From G958296245 sp963664035 (GTDB lineage Bacteria; Chloroflexota; Dehalococcoidia; Lucifugimonadales; G958296245), in the NCBI GenBank assembly GCA_963664035.2, contig OY760867.2:2418001-2482000 (forward strand): a DNA stretch of 64,000 nucleotides, given 5' to 3'. The position numbers and the translations under genes are program-made. Position 1 is the stretch's first letter. Every line of letters begins with the position of its first letter. Positions 55,858-63,951 of the stretch are shown here, one piece after another. Below the pieces are notes generated by a model that was not told where the DNA came from, searched no databases, and saw only the letters and a program-made list of their open reading frames with translations.

Positions 55858-56103
55858 TCAAAGGCGCGTGCCCCCGGGGCGCCACGCCATCTTCATGTAC
55901 ACGCCGCCCGCCTCCAGCTCGTCCAGCATCTGCAACAACCGCCTGCGCCGCGTCTCCTCGCGCTTCGCCCGCGCTATCCAGCCCAGGTAGTCGTTGCGCT
56001 GGTACGGCGGCCGCGCTTCGTACGCCGCCGTCAGCCCGCGTGCCGCCAGCGCCTCGCGCACATAGTCCGGCATCTGCTGGAGCGGTCTCTTCAGCGGCGC
56101 CAT
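55858..56103 (-). CDS. YdeI/OmpD-associated family protein
   Basis: 81 residues. YVREALAARGLTAAYEARPPYQRNDYLGWIARAKREETRRRRLLQMLDELEAG is the OmdA/YdeI C-terminal helical domain (W-I-x-x-A-K-R-x-E-T-R-x-R-R). Full-length YdeI proteins have an N-terminal DUF1801 part that is absent here. Function unknown. Lies downstream of the NHL gene on the same strand. Confidence 0.82.
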   Translation of the reverse strand: MAPLKRPLQQMPDYVREALAARGLTAAYEARPPYQRNDYLGWIARAKREETRRRRLLQMLDELEAGGVYMKMAWRPGGTRL

Positions 56104-56149
56104 GCCGGCCTGCGCTCCAGAGGTATCCTTGGGCTGGACGCCGCTGCGC

Positions 56150-57154
56150 CTACGTGACCTGGAGGGTGGGGGAGCGGAGCGGGGGGTTGATCCCGCTGGG
56201 CCCCAGCGGGATCACCTCCTTGACGTACACCTGCACCCTGAACGACATGTAATCGGGGATGTACATCCTGCCCTTGGCGTCCAGCTTGACCGAGCGCGGG
56301 CCCCTCAGCCGCTTCTGCGGCTCCAGCACCGACATCTCCCGCAGCCGGTTCGGCTTCGCGTTCGACAGCATGTACTCGCGCCCCAGCTTCGACAGCGTCG
56401 CGTCGCCGATGAAGCGGTCCACGTACCGGCGCTCCTCGCTGAACTGCTGTACGCGGTTGTTTCCCGTGTCCGCGACGTATATGTCGCCGTCGCCGTCCGT
56501 GGTAACCCCGGCGGGCCGGCGGAACTGCCCGTCGCCGTCGCCGCTGGACCCCAGCGCGAAGACGAACTCGCCATCCGCCGTGAACTTCTGTATCCGGTCG
56601 TTGCGCCAGTCCGCCGCGAACACGTACCCCTCGTCATCGACCGCCAGCCCCCACGGCATGTCCAGCTCGCCCTCCGCGCTGCCCTGGCTGCCCCAGCCCA
56701 GGATGTACTCGCCCTCCGCGGTGAACTTCTGTATGCGGTGGTTCTGCGCGTCCGCGACGTATACGTTGCCGTCGGCGTCCACGGCCACGCCCGCCGGCCG
56801 GTCCAGTTGCCCCTCGGTGCTGCCATGGTCGCCCCACGTCCGCACCACCTCGCCGTCCTTGGTAAGCGTCGTGATGCGGTTCAGCGCCTCGTCCGACACG
56901 ACCAGGTTCTCGTCGCCGTCCAGCGCAATCGCCACCGGCCACGTGAACTTGCCCTCGTCGCTGCCTCCCCCCGCGATCACGCCCAGGATGTCGTCTTCCA
57001 GCGACAGCTTGGTGATCTCCCCCGCGCGTCCCAGCACGTACACCACCTCGCCGCCGTCTATCGCGACGTCCACCGGAGTGTTCGTCACCCGCCGCATCCC
57101 GATAGTCTTCAGATATGGAAACCCGGCCCTCAGGAGTCCGTACGCTCTAGGCAT
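56150..57154 (-). CDS. NHL-repeat beta-propeller protein
   Basis: 334 residues with at least four NHL repeats: GQLDRPAGVAVDADGNVYVADAQNHRIQKF, GELDMPWGLAVDDEGYVFAADWRNDRIQKF, GQFRRPAGVTTDGDGDIYVADTGNNRVQQF and the first GKFTWPVAIALDGDENLVVSDEALNRI, forming a six-bladed propeller. No signal peptide. The C-terminal VIPLGPSGINPPL segment is encoded by a perfect 25-base palindrome. NHL propellers bind proteins, RNA or peptides; role unknown. Start ATG at 57154, with AGGAGG about 12 bases upstream. Confidence 0.86.
   Translation of the reverse strand: MPRAYGLLRAGFPYLKTIGMRRVTNTPVDVAIDGGEVVYVLGRAGEITKLSLEDDILGVIAGGGSDEGKFTWPVAIALDGDENLVVSDEALNRITTLTKDGEVVRTWGDHGSTEGQLDRPAGVAVDADGNVYVADAQNHRIQKFTAEGEYILGWGSQGSAEGELDMPWGLAVDDEGYVFAADWRNDRIQKFTADGEFVFALGSSGDGDGQFRRPAGVTTDGDGDIYVADTGNNRVQQFSEERRYVDRFIGDATLSKLGREYMLSNAKPNRLREMSVLEPQKRLRGPRSVKLDAKGRMYIPDYMSFRVQVYVKEVIPLGPSGINPPLRSPTLQVT
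56189..56213. repeat. 25-bp perfect palindrome inside the NHL gene
   Basis: GATCCCGCTGGG (56189-56200), one central C, CCCAGCGGGATC (56202-56213). It sits near the 3' end of the coding region. Confidence 0.9.
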
Positions 57155-57180
57155 CGTTCTCTACGACCTCCTAGCTATCT

Positions 57181-57225
57181 TGAAATCCTGTCCATCAAAT
57201 CAATCCCAATAATCACAGTTCAGAC
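57181..57225. repeat. Dispersed repeat D, copy 4
   Basis: TGAAATCCTGTCCATC-AAATCAATCCC-AATAATCACAGTTCAGAC. Combines the ATCCTGTCC phrase (also at 59919) with the CACAGTTCAGAC end. Its right end abuts the stop codon of the DUF1501 gene (57225). Confidence 0.82.
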
Positions 57226-58367
57226 TACGCCGCCTCCACGAACGGCCGTATCTGCTCGAACTGGCCGTTCACTATCGGCGGCGCATCCAGCGAGAGCCAC
57301 TGCTCCAGCACCGTCGAGTACAGCCCGCGGAAATCGTAGGTGTGGCGCATGTCCTCGCCGTTCAGCCACTGGTCCGGCGCCAGCGGCGGGTACTCCGCGT
57401 ACAGGCCGCCCGCTATCCGGTCTCCGATGATGAATGCGCCGCCGCCGGAGCCGTGGTCGGTGCCCGTCCCGTTGTCCAAGATCCGTCTCCCGAACTCCGT
57501 GAAGACCATTATGACCACCTCGTCCGATGCGTCGTGGTCTCGCAGGTCCTGTATGAAGTCCATGATCGCGCCCGTCAGGTCGGACAGCAGCACCGGGTGG
57601 TCCGGCATCTCGTTCGCGTGCGTGTCGTAGCCGCCGTGCTGCACGTAGAAGATGCGCGTCCCCAGTCCCGCCGTGTGTATCCTCGCCACGTCGCGCAGGC
57701 TCCCCGCGATGGCGTTGCTCCCGTACTCCACGTCCGACTTGTACATGGCCGGCGCAACCTTGAGCTGGTCCGCCCCGGTCAGCACGTCCATGCCCGTCTG
57801 CGCCAGGTAGTCCATGACAGGGCCCGTCCCTATGGCCGGGCTGTACATGCTCTTGAACGTGTCCAGCGCCTCTTCGCGCTGGCGCTGCTCCGCTATGCCG
57901 GTCAGCAGCCCGTAGCTGTCGAGGTCGCCGACGGACGTCACGGGCACCCCGGGCACCGACATCGCCCTCGGCAGCCCCCTGCCCAGGTTGACGCCGGTCA
58001 GCACGTTCTCCTTCTTCGGGTCCAACTCCCGGATGGCGCGGCCGACCCAGCCCTCCGTCCCAAGGGCCACCGGCTCGCACGTGTGCATGATGTCCATCGC
58101 GCGGAAGTGCGACCGGCTCGAGTTCGGGTATCCCACGCCCTGCACGACGGCCACCTTACCCTCGTCGTACAGGTCCTTGAGCGGCGCCGCGGAGGGATGG
58201 AAGCCCAGCGTGTCGTCGATGGGCAGCGCCTCCTCTTCCTTGACGCGCACCAGCTGCCTGGCGTCGTGGTAGTCCGGGTTCGTGTAGGGGACCACGGTGT
58301 TCATGAAGTCGTTGCCGCCCGAAAGCTGCAACACGACCAGTACCGGAGCTCTTCCGTTGCCTTCCAT
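57225..58367 (-). CDS. DUF1501 domain protein
   Basis: 380 residues. VLVVLQLSGGNDFMNTVVPY is the DUF1501 start; VVQGVGYPNSSRSHFRAMDIMHTCEP, IFYVQHGGYDTHANEMPDHPVLL and VVIMVFTEFGRRILDNGTGTDHGSGG are signatures of this alkaline-phosphatase-like fold. The ATG at 58367 follows CCAGGAGG; a longer frame to 58412 adds an RRR stretch but no hydrophobic Tat core, so no export signal is evident. It pairs with the DUF1800 gene 62 bases upstream; the two are found together in many Chloroflexota and Planctomycetota. Function unknown. Confidence 0.92.
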   Translation of the reverse strand: MEGNGRAPVLVVLQLSGGNDFMNTVVPYTNPDYHDARQLVRVKEEEALPIDDTLGFHPSAAPLKDLYDEGKVAVVQGVGYPNSSRSHFRAMDIMHTCEPVALGTEGWVGRAIRELDPKKENVLTGVNLGRGLPRAMSVPGVPVTSVGDLDSYGLLTGIAEQRQREEALDTFKSMYSPAIGTGPVMDYLAQTGMDVLTGADQLKVAPAMYKSDVEYGSNAIAGSLRDVARIHTAGLGTRIFYVQHGGYDTHANEMPDHPVLLSDLTGAIMDFIQDLRDHDASDEVVIMVFTEFGRRILDNGTGTDHGSGGGAFIIGDRIAGGLYAEYPPLAPDQWLNGEDMRHTYDFRGLYSTVLEQWLSLDAPPIVNGQFEQIRPFVEAA

Positions 58368-58429
58368 GAATCGCCTCCTGGCTATCTGTCCCGTACTCCT
58401 GCTTCTATTCACTATCCACTAACCACTAA

Positions 58430-59818
58430 CTACGCCATCTGGTACTCCCGCGACGCCACCACCAGTTGCAGCATCCGCGTCGCCCTCGCCCTGCTCGCCT
58501 CCGTCTCATCCTCAGCCGCGAAGCTCATGTCCCCGCCCGCCTCGGCGAACCTCGACAGGCTCGCCAGCGTCTCATCGCCTGCGGCTACGGGGCCGGCCAG
58601 CTCCAGCGACCGCTCCACCAGCTCGCTGGGGCTCAGGGAGTCCCTACCGCCCGCCAGGCCCTCTATGAAGCCCTGGACGCCCGGCTTGTCCGGGGACACC
58701 TCGTTCACGGCAAAGTTGACGCGCTCATTCAACGTCCCGCCGTCGATCCACTCCTTGCCGGTGTGCCACCCTTCCACGGTGGGCGGGTTGAGTAGCTCCT
58801 GGCCCATCACCGTCGTCGCCTGCGCGTAGGCGTCGAAGCCGGGCTCGGGGAACCTGTACGTCCCCACCAGCTTCAGCACGCCCGACACCAGCTCCGCGGG
58901 GCTCTTCACCTTCCGCTGCCGCGCGTTCTTGAAGAAGTCCGAGTTGAACAGCACCCGCAGCACCGACCTCATCTCGTAGCCCGACTCGAAGTAGGCCGCC
59001 GTCATCGCGTCTATCGCGTCCGGGTCCCTGGGAGGCTCCACGCTCCACGCCGGCACCTGCGCCTCGTCGGCTACGAAGAAGTTGTACAGGTGACGCGCGA
59101 TGAACCTCGGCGCGGCCGGCTGCCGAGCGATTATCTCGATGATATCCTCGCCGTTGAACCGCCCCGTCTCGCCCAGGAAAGACTTCTCGCTGTCGTCGTG
59201 AGCCTCCGGGACATAGACGAAAGACGACTCGTAGTGGCCGTGCGGGTACAGCGGCACCGGCTGCGTGAAGGTCCAGCCCGTGAAGGCCCGCGCGGCCATC
59301 TTCAGGTCGTGTTCCGTGTAGTTCCCAACCCCCATCGAGAACAGCTCCAGCAGCTCGCGCCCGTAGTTCTCGTTCGGCTCCCCCTTGTGGTTCTCGTTGT
59401 TGTCCAGCCAGAAGATCATCGCCGGGTCCCTGGACAGCGCCAGCAGTATCGTCGGCAGGTCGCTCATCCCCACCTGGCGGAACATCTCGATCTGCCTGTT
59501 CAGCGTCACCGGGTGCTCGCTCTTCGAGTACGCCGTCGCGAACACGTGGTGCCAGAACAGCGCCATCTTCTCCTGGAGCGGCCGCTCCGTGTTCACCATC
59601 CGGTAGATCCACGACGCGGCCCCGGCGGACGTCATGTCCCAGCCGAAGTACCGCTCCATCACGTCCAAGTCCACCTCGGGGAAGCGCTCCGGGTGCAGCA
59701 GGTCCTCGACGACGTCTTCGTATTCTCTAGCCGACGCCGCTTCGAGCTCTTCCCGCGTCGCGCCGAAGCCGGCGCGCCGGTACAAATGGGCCATCAGGGC
59801 GATCTTGTCGTCAGCCAT
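58430..59818 (-). CDS. DUF1800 domain protein
   Basis: 462 residues. LMAHLYRRAGFGATREELEAA is the family N-terminus; WIYRMVNTERPLQEKMALFWHHVFATAYSKS, PNENYGRELLELFSMGVGNYTEHDLKMAARAFTGW, ARHLYNFFVADEAQVP and PAELVSGVLKLVGTYRFP follow. The ATG at 59818 is chosen because GAGGAG lies 6 bases upstream; the frame is open to 59863. No signal peptide visible. Neighbouring DUF1501 gene downstream. Function unknown. Confidence 0.93.
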   Translation of the reverse strand: MADDKIALMAHLYRRAGFGATREELEAASAREYEDVVEDLLHPERFPEVDLDVMERYFGWDMTSAGAASWIYRMVNTERPLQEKMALFWHHVFATAYSKSEHPVTLNRQIEMFRQVGMSDLPTILLALSRDPAMIFWLDNNENHKGEPNENYGRELLELFSMGVGNYTEHDLKMAARAFTGWTFTQPVPLYPHGHYESSFVYVPEAHDDSEKSFLGETGRFNGEDIIEIIARQPAAPRFIARHLYNFFVADEAQVPAWSVEPPRDPDAIDAMTAAYFESGYEMRSVLRVLFNSDFFKNARQRKVKSPAELVSGVLKLVGTYRFPEPGFDAYAQATTVMGQELLNPPTVEGWHTGKEWIDGGTLNERVNFAVNEVSPDKPGVQGFIEGLAGGRDSLSPSELVERSLELAGPVAAGDETLASLSRFAEAGGDMSFAAEDETEASRARATRMLQLVVASREYQMA

Positions 59819-59918
59819 CGTCAGCTCCTCGAGGCTGTGCTCCGGCATAGCCGGGCCACGCACAATATACTACCTCTCACCCGTCGTTTCCACCGAAACG
59901 GCCCGATAATTCTCCTTC

Positions 59919-59945
59919 TCATCCTGTCCATCCTGCCCATCCATG
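59919..59945. repeat. 9-base periodic ATCCTGTCC-type repeat
   Basis: ATCCTGTCC-ATCCTGCCC-ATCCATG in the gap upstream of the cupredoxin gene; related to the left half of repeat D copy 4. Confidence 0.75.
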
Positions 59946-59959
59946 TTTATACTGGACTC

Positions 59960-60394
59960 ATGTACAAGAAGATTGCTCTCCTGCTGCTGCTTCTCCCACT
60001 CGCCGCCGTCGCCTGCGGAGGAGGCGACGACCCGGAGCCCACACCCCGCCCCAAGACGACCGCGGCGCAACCGACCGCGGCCCCCTCCCAGGCTCTCCCA
60101 TCCAGGGACCCGAACGTCGTCAAGGTCGAGAACCAGGACCCCGGCGGCACTGGCGAGTACAAGTTCGTGCCCAAGGACTTCACCTTCAAGGTCGGAGACG
60201 CCATAACCTTCGAGATGTCCGGCGAGACCGAGTTCCACACGTTCACCGTCGACGAGCTCGGCATAGACGAGGTGGTCGACGGCGGAGAGGAAATCACCTT
60301 CGAGGTCACCTTCGACAGGGCGGGCGAGTTCGAGTTGATCTGCATCACCCACCAAGCATTCGGCATGACAGGGACTATCACCGTCACCGAATAG
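59960..60394 (+). CDS. Cupredoxin-domain lipoprotein
   Basis: 144 residues. Signal with hydrophobic LLLLLPLAAVAC lipobox (Cys19), a Pro/Thr linker, then a plastocyanin-like domain: KFVPKDFTFKVGDAITFEMSG, TEFHTFTVDELG with the first copper His, and ELICITHQAFGMTGTITV with C-x2-H-x4-M. The full type 1 copper set H/C/H/M is present, so it should bind copper and carry electrons or copper outside the membrane. Start ATG at 59960. It converges with ychF, 17 bases between stops. Confidence 0.93.
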   Translation: MYKKIALLLLLLPLAAVACGGGDDPEPTPRPKTTAAQPTAAPSQALPSRDPNVVKVENQDPGGTGEYKFVPKDFTFKVGDAITFEMSGETEFHTFTVDELGIDEVVDGGEEITFEVTFDRAGEFELICITHQAFGMTGTITVTE

Positions 60395-60411
60395 CCGCCC
60401 CCCGCCTCCGG

Positions 60412-61503
60412 TCAGACGTTGAACAGGATGTTCAACACGTCCCCGTCCCGCACGGTGTAGGACTTGCCCTCCTGGCTGAGGATGCCCTGGCGGCGCGCGT
60501 TCGCCGGCCCGCCGCTGTCCGCCAGCGCCTCCGCGCCTAAGACTTCCGCCCTGATGAAGCCCTTTGCGAAGTCGGTATGCACCCGGCCGGCGGCCTCGAC
60601 GGCGGTGGCGCCCTCCGGCACGGTCCAGGCCCTGACCTCGTTGGCGTTGCCGGTGAAGAAGGTGATCAGGCCGGCGGCGTCCTGCGACAGCCGTATCATC
60701 CGCTCCAGGCCGGACTCTCCGAGCCCCATGCCCTCGCGCATCTCGCGCTCGTCCTCGGCGTCCATCGCCGCAAGCTCCATCTCGACCTCGCCGCACAGCG
60801 CCGCCGCGCTCACCCCCGCGCCGGCCAGGCCGTCCCGGAGCTCCGACTCCAGGCCGGAGGCGTCGCCCATCTGGTCCTCGCCTATGTTTGCGACCACCAC
60901 GATGGGCTTGGCGGTCAGTAGCTGGAAACCCTCCAGCGAGCGCCGATCGTCCGCGCTCAACCCCTGGTGGCGCACGGCGGTCTCGGCCTCCAGGCCGTCC
61001 TTTAGCCGTGTCAGCAGTTCCCGCTCCCTGTCGAGGTTTACTCGCTCGGACGCCCTCGCCCCCTTGGACCCCTCTTCGATGCGCACCAGGCGCCGCTCGA
61101 CGATCTCCACGTCGGAGAACGCGAGCTCCAGCAGCATAGTCTGCGCGTCGCCGAGCGGGTCTATGCGGTCGTCCACCGCGGCGACCGCGGGGTCGGCGAA
61201 GGCGCGCGCCACCAGCAGCAGCGCGTCGGCGGACTGCATCAGGTTGAGGTATTCTCCGGAGACGCCGCGCGTGCTGCCGAGGCCCTCGGGCGGCGACGGC
61301 AGGTCCACGTAGCGCACCTCCGCGGGCACGACCCGCTTGGGCTGGTAGACGCCGGCCAGCAGATCGAGGCGGGGGTCGGACACCTTGGCCACGCCGACGT
61401 TGGGCCTGTCCGAGTAGCCGGCCACCTCCGCGTGTCCCCGGGTGACCGCGTTGAACACCGTCGTCTTGCCGCTGCGGGGCAGGCCGACTATCGCTACGTC
61501 CAT
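60412..61503 (-). CDS. ychF: YchF/OLA1-type GTPase (ATPase)
   Basis: 363 residues. VAIVGLPRSGKTTVFNAVTRG is the P-loop (canonical YchF has GLPNVGKST, so this is a variant); YVDLPSPPEGLGSTRGVSGEYL the switch region; VVVANIGEDQ the base-specificity NxxE of the ATP-preferring subgroup. The C-terminal TGS domain follows RAWTVPEGATAVEAAGRVHTDFAKGFIRAEV and ends VRDGDVLNILFNV. It lies 9 bases after the YkvA-like gene, as one transcript. Role in ribosome/stress function by family. Confidence 0.92.
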   Translation of the reverse strand: MDVAIVGLPRSGKTTVFNAVTRGHAEVAGYSDRPNVGVAKVSDPRLDLLAGVYQPKRVVPAEVRYVDLPSPPEGLGSTRGVSGEYLNLMQSADALLLVARAFADPAVAAVDDRIDPLGDAQTMLLELAFSDVEIVERRLVRIEEGSKGARASERVNLDRERELLTRLKDGLEAETAVRHQGLSADDRRSLEGFQLLTAKPIVVVANIGEDQMGDASGLESELRDGLAGAGVSAAALCGEVEMELAAMDAEDEREMREGMGLGESGLERMIRLSQDAAGLITFFTGNANEVRAWTVPEGATAVEAAGRVHTDFAKGFIRAEVLGAEALADSGGPANARRQGILSQEGKSYTVRDGDVLNILFNV

Positions 61504-61512
61504 GGAGCGGGG

Positions 61513-61872
61513 CTACCGGGCGGGCCGGTCGTCGTCTTCGTCGTACCGGAACGACCCCTCGATTACGTCCCGCCTGGGAGCCTTGCCATCGTCCTGGGGA
61601 GGGGCCGGCTTCCTCCCCGTCGCGTGCTCCATCACCACCTCCCTGGGGCACATTAGCAGGAAGAGCGCTATGGCCGCGAGGCCCGCGATCAGGTCGTCGA
61701 AGCGGCCGACGAACGGCAGGAAGTCGTGGATCAGGTCGACAGGGGAGATGATGTAGACGATGGCGGCCGGTATGATCAGCTTGACGCCGCCCGGCACCCG
61801 CCGGTCCAGCATCAGCTTGACGATGAGCCGCAGGCCGCCGGTCAGCCCGAGCAGCCGGATTAGTCCTATCAA
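61513..61872 (-). CDS. DUF1232 (YkvA-like) membrane protein
   Basis: 119 residues. VKLIIPAAIVYIISPVDLIHDFLPFVGRFDDLIAGLAAIALFL is the DUF1232 signature (SPxDLIPDxIPxxGxxDD) with two transmembrane segments; the C-terminal tail is polar and acidic. Function unknown. It is divergent from holA and precedes ychF in one operon. Confidence 0.9.
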   Translation of the reverse strand: MIGLIRLLGLTGGLRLIVKLMLDRRVPGGVKLIIPAAIVYIISPVDLIHDFLPFVGRFDDLIAGLAAIALFLLMCPREVVMEHATGRKPAPPQDDGKAPRRDVIEGSFRYDEDDDRPAR

Positions 61873-61950
61873 CGCCGGTGCTCTCCTTAAGCGTTGTGGG
61901 ATATTATACCCTTTGACGGCAGCCCTCTGCCGGGAGCCGGGAGGAAGCCG

Positions 61951-62961
61951 CTGATACGCCTATTGTACGGCGACGACTCGTTCTCCATCGACGAGCAGGT
62001 CGAGGCGATGGTAAAGCAGGTGTCGCCCCCCGACCTGCGCGACGTCAACCTGACCGCCTTCGACGGCAGGGAGGCGGCGTTCGCCGAGTTCTGCGCCACC
62101 TGCAGCACGGTGCCGTTCCTCGCGGAGAGGCGCCTGGTCGTCGTGCGCGGGCTGCTGTCGCGCTTCGAGAGCCGGCCCGGCGCGGACGCCGGCGCGAGAG
62201 ACCGCCAGGGCGCGGCGGAGTGGGAAGGGCTGCGCGACTACCTGCCCACCGTCCCGGAGACGACCGACGTCGTGTTCGCCGACGGCAGGATCGGCGCCCG
62301 CAACCCGCTGCTGGGCGCGATAAAGCCCCATGCCGAGGTGAGCACCTTCCCGCTGCCGCGCGGCAACCGGCTGCCCCAGTGGGTCCGGGAGAGGGCCGAG
62401 CGCAGGGGCGTGCAGATCGAGCCGAGGGCGGCCCAGGCGCTGGCCGACGCGGTGGGCCCGGAGCTGCGCGTGCTCGACTCGGAGATCCGGAAGCTGGCGG
62501 CCTACGGACGCGGCGGCGCGATCACCCACGCCGACGTGCGGGAGCTCGTCTCCAACACCCGCGAGGCGAGCATCTTCATGGCCGTCGACGCGGTCATCGA
62601 GGGCCGCCCCGGGGTGGCCCTCGGCCATGTGGGAAAGCTGATGCAGGCCGGAAGCTCCGCGGGCTACGTGCTCGCCATGCTTGCCCGGCAGGTCCGCCTG
62701 CTGATGCTGGCCAAGGACCTGAGGGGCCAGGGCGTGCCCCACGGGGAGATGGGCCCCAGGCTGGGCGTGAGCGGCTACCCGCTGCGGAAGACGCTGGAGC
62801 AGGCGGGAGCGACCGGCTTCGAGCGGCTGGAGGCGCTGCACCGGATGCTGGTGGAGACCGACCTGCGCACCAAGTCGACGGCGGGAAGCGACGAGCTGGC
62901 GCTGGACATGCTCATAGCCGAGGCCGCCGCCTCCGCGAACACCCGCGCCCGGCGGCGGTAG
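61951..62961 (+). CDS. holA: DNA polymerase III subunit delta
   Basis: 336 residues. IRLLYGDDSFSIDEQVEAMV is the HolA N-terminus; FLAERRLVVVRGLLSRFESR follows. The AAA+ domain ends ELRVLDSEIRKLAAYGRGGAITHADVRELV and the C-terminal collar has AVIEGRPGVALGHVGKLMQAGSSAGYVLAMLARQVRLLMLAKDLR. It loads the beta clamp as part of the clamp loader. The start appears to be CTG at 61951, with GGGAGG 5 bases upstream; a TTG at 61894 has no ribosome site and gives an atypical leader. Confidence 0.88.
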   Translation: MIRLLYGDDSFSIDEQVEAMVKQVSPPDLRDVNLTAFDGREAAFAEFCATCSTVPFLAERRLVVVRGLLSRFESRPGADAGARDRQGAAEWEGLRDYLPTVPETTDVVFADGRIGARNPLLGAIKPHAEVSTFPLPRGNRLPQWVRERAERRGVQIEPRAAQALADAVGPELRVLDSEIRKLAAYGRGGAITHADVRELVSNTREASIFMAVDAVIEGRPGVALGHVGKLMQAGSSAGYVLAMLARQVRLLMLAKDLRGQGVPHGEMGPRLGVSGYPLRKTLEQAGATGFERLEALHRMLVETDLRTKSTAGSDELALDMLIAEAAASANTRARRR

Positions 62962-62999
62962 CTCGACGTGACGCGAATGGTATGGAGGTTAGCTGCTAT

Positions 63000-63764
63000 A
63001 TGGACATAGGTCAGGCATTGGAGGAACTTGGCGCGACCGAGAACGCTCTGCCGGAACGACACAGGGTAGAGTTGGACGAGAAGGGTTACACGGTGCTGCC
63101 GGGCGTGATGGACGGGCCGTGGCTGGCGGCGCTGCGCGAGAGGTTCGAGAGCCTGTGCGATGCGGAGGGCATCGCCGCGGGGATCGAGGTCCACCAGGAG
63201 GAGGGTACGCGGCGGCTTGCGGACCTGGTGAACAAGGGCCCGGTCTTCGACCGCGTCTACACCCACCCGGCGGTGTTGGCGGCGGTCCACCACGTCATCG
63301 GGCGTGACTTCAAGCTATCGTCGCTGAACGCGCGAGATGCTCTTCCCGGCGAAGGTCGCCAGGGGCTGCATCCGGACTGGTCCGCGGACTACGACGGGCG
63401 CTTCCACGTCTGCAATTCGATCTGGCTGCTCGACGACTTCACGGAGGAGAACGGATGCACGCGCCTCGTTCCGGGTACCCATAGAGGGAGGCATCCGGGC
63501 AAAGTCCTTGAAGATGCGGAGGCGCCACATCCGGATGAGGAGTACCTGGTCGCGCCCGCCGGTACCGTCGCCGTGTTCAACAGCCATGTCTGGCATGGCG
63601 GCACCCGGAACCGGACCAAGAACGGGAAGCGCCGCGCGCTGCACTGCTACTTCGCCGCGCGTGAGCACCCGCAGCAACTCGACCAGCGCGAGTATATCCG
63701 CTACGAGACGTGGAAACGCATCCCCAGGGCTGCGCGCTACGTGCTCGACGTGGACGTAGAGTAG
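63000..63764 (+). CDS. Phytanoyl-CoA dioxygenase (PhyH) family protein
   Basis: 254 residues. Fe(II)/2-oxoglutarate fold: the H-x-D of GLHPDWS, the distal His of NSHVWHGGTRN, and the Arg of NGKRRALHCYF for 2-oxoglutarate. DEKGYTVLPGVMD and NSIWLLDDFTEENGCTRLVPGTHR are typical. Hydroxylates an unknown substrate; the family is abundant in marine Chloroflexota. The ATG at 63000 is preceded by GGAGG 11 bases upstream; an in-frame ATG at 62982 is less likely. Confidence 0.92.
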   Translation: MDIGQALEELGATENALPERHRVELDEKGYTVLPGVMDGPWLAALRERFESLCDAEGIAAGIEVHQEEGTRRLADLVNKGPVFDRVYTHPAVLAAVHHVIGRDFKLSSLNARDALPGEGRQGLHPDWSADYDGRFHVCNSIWLLDDFTEENGCTRLVPGTHRGRHPGKVLEDAEAPHPDEEYLVAPAGTVAVFNSHVWHGGTRNRTKNGKRRALHCYFAAREHPQQLDQREYIRYETWKRIPRAARYVLDVDVE

Positions 63765-63791
63765 AGCATCAGTTGGGCGGGCGAGATCGCC

Positions 63792-63821
63792 TTGACGCTT
63801 CGGCGCGGCGCTAACTACAAT
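63792..63821 (+). promoter_or_regulatory. Promoter of tRNA-Lys (TTGACG-N18-TACAAT)
   Basis: -35 TTGACG at 63792-63797 (5 of 6) and -10 TACAAT at 63816-63821 (5 of 6), 39 bases before the mature tRNA start. Confidence 0.75.
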
Positions 63822-63859
63822 GAGACCCGTCAGCCGTTGACGGTTGCACGTTCGCTTAT

Positions 63860-63932
<73 letters not shown>

Positions 63933-63951
63933 CTCTCCTCCCTCACGTCGG

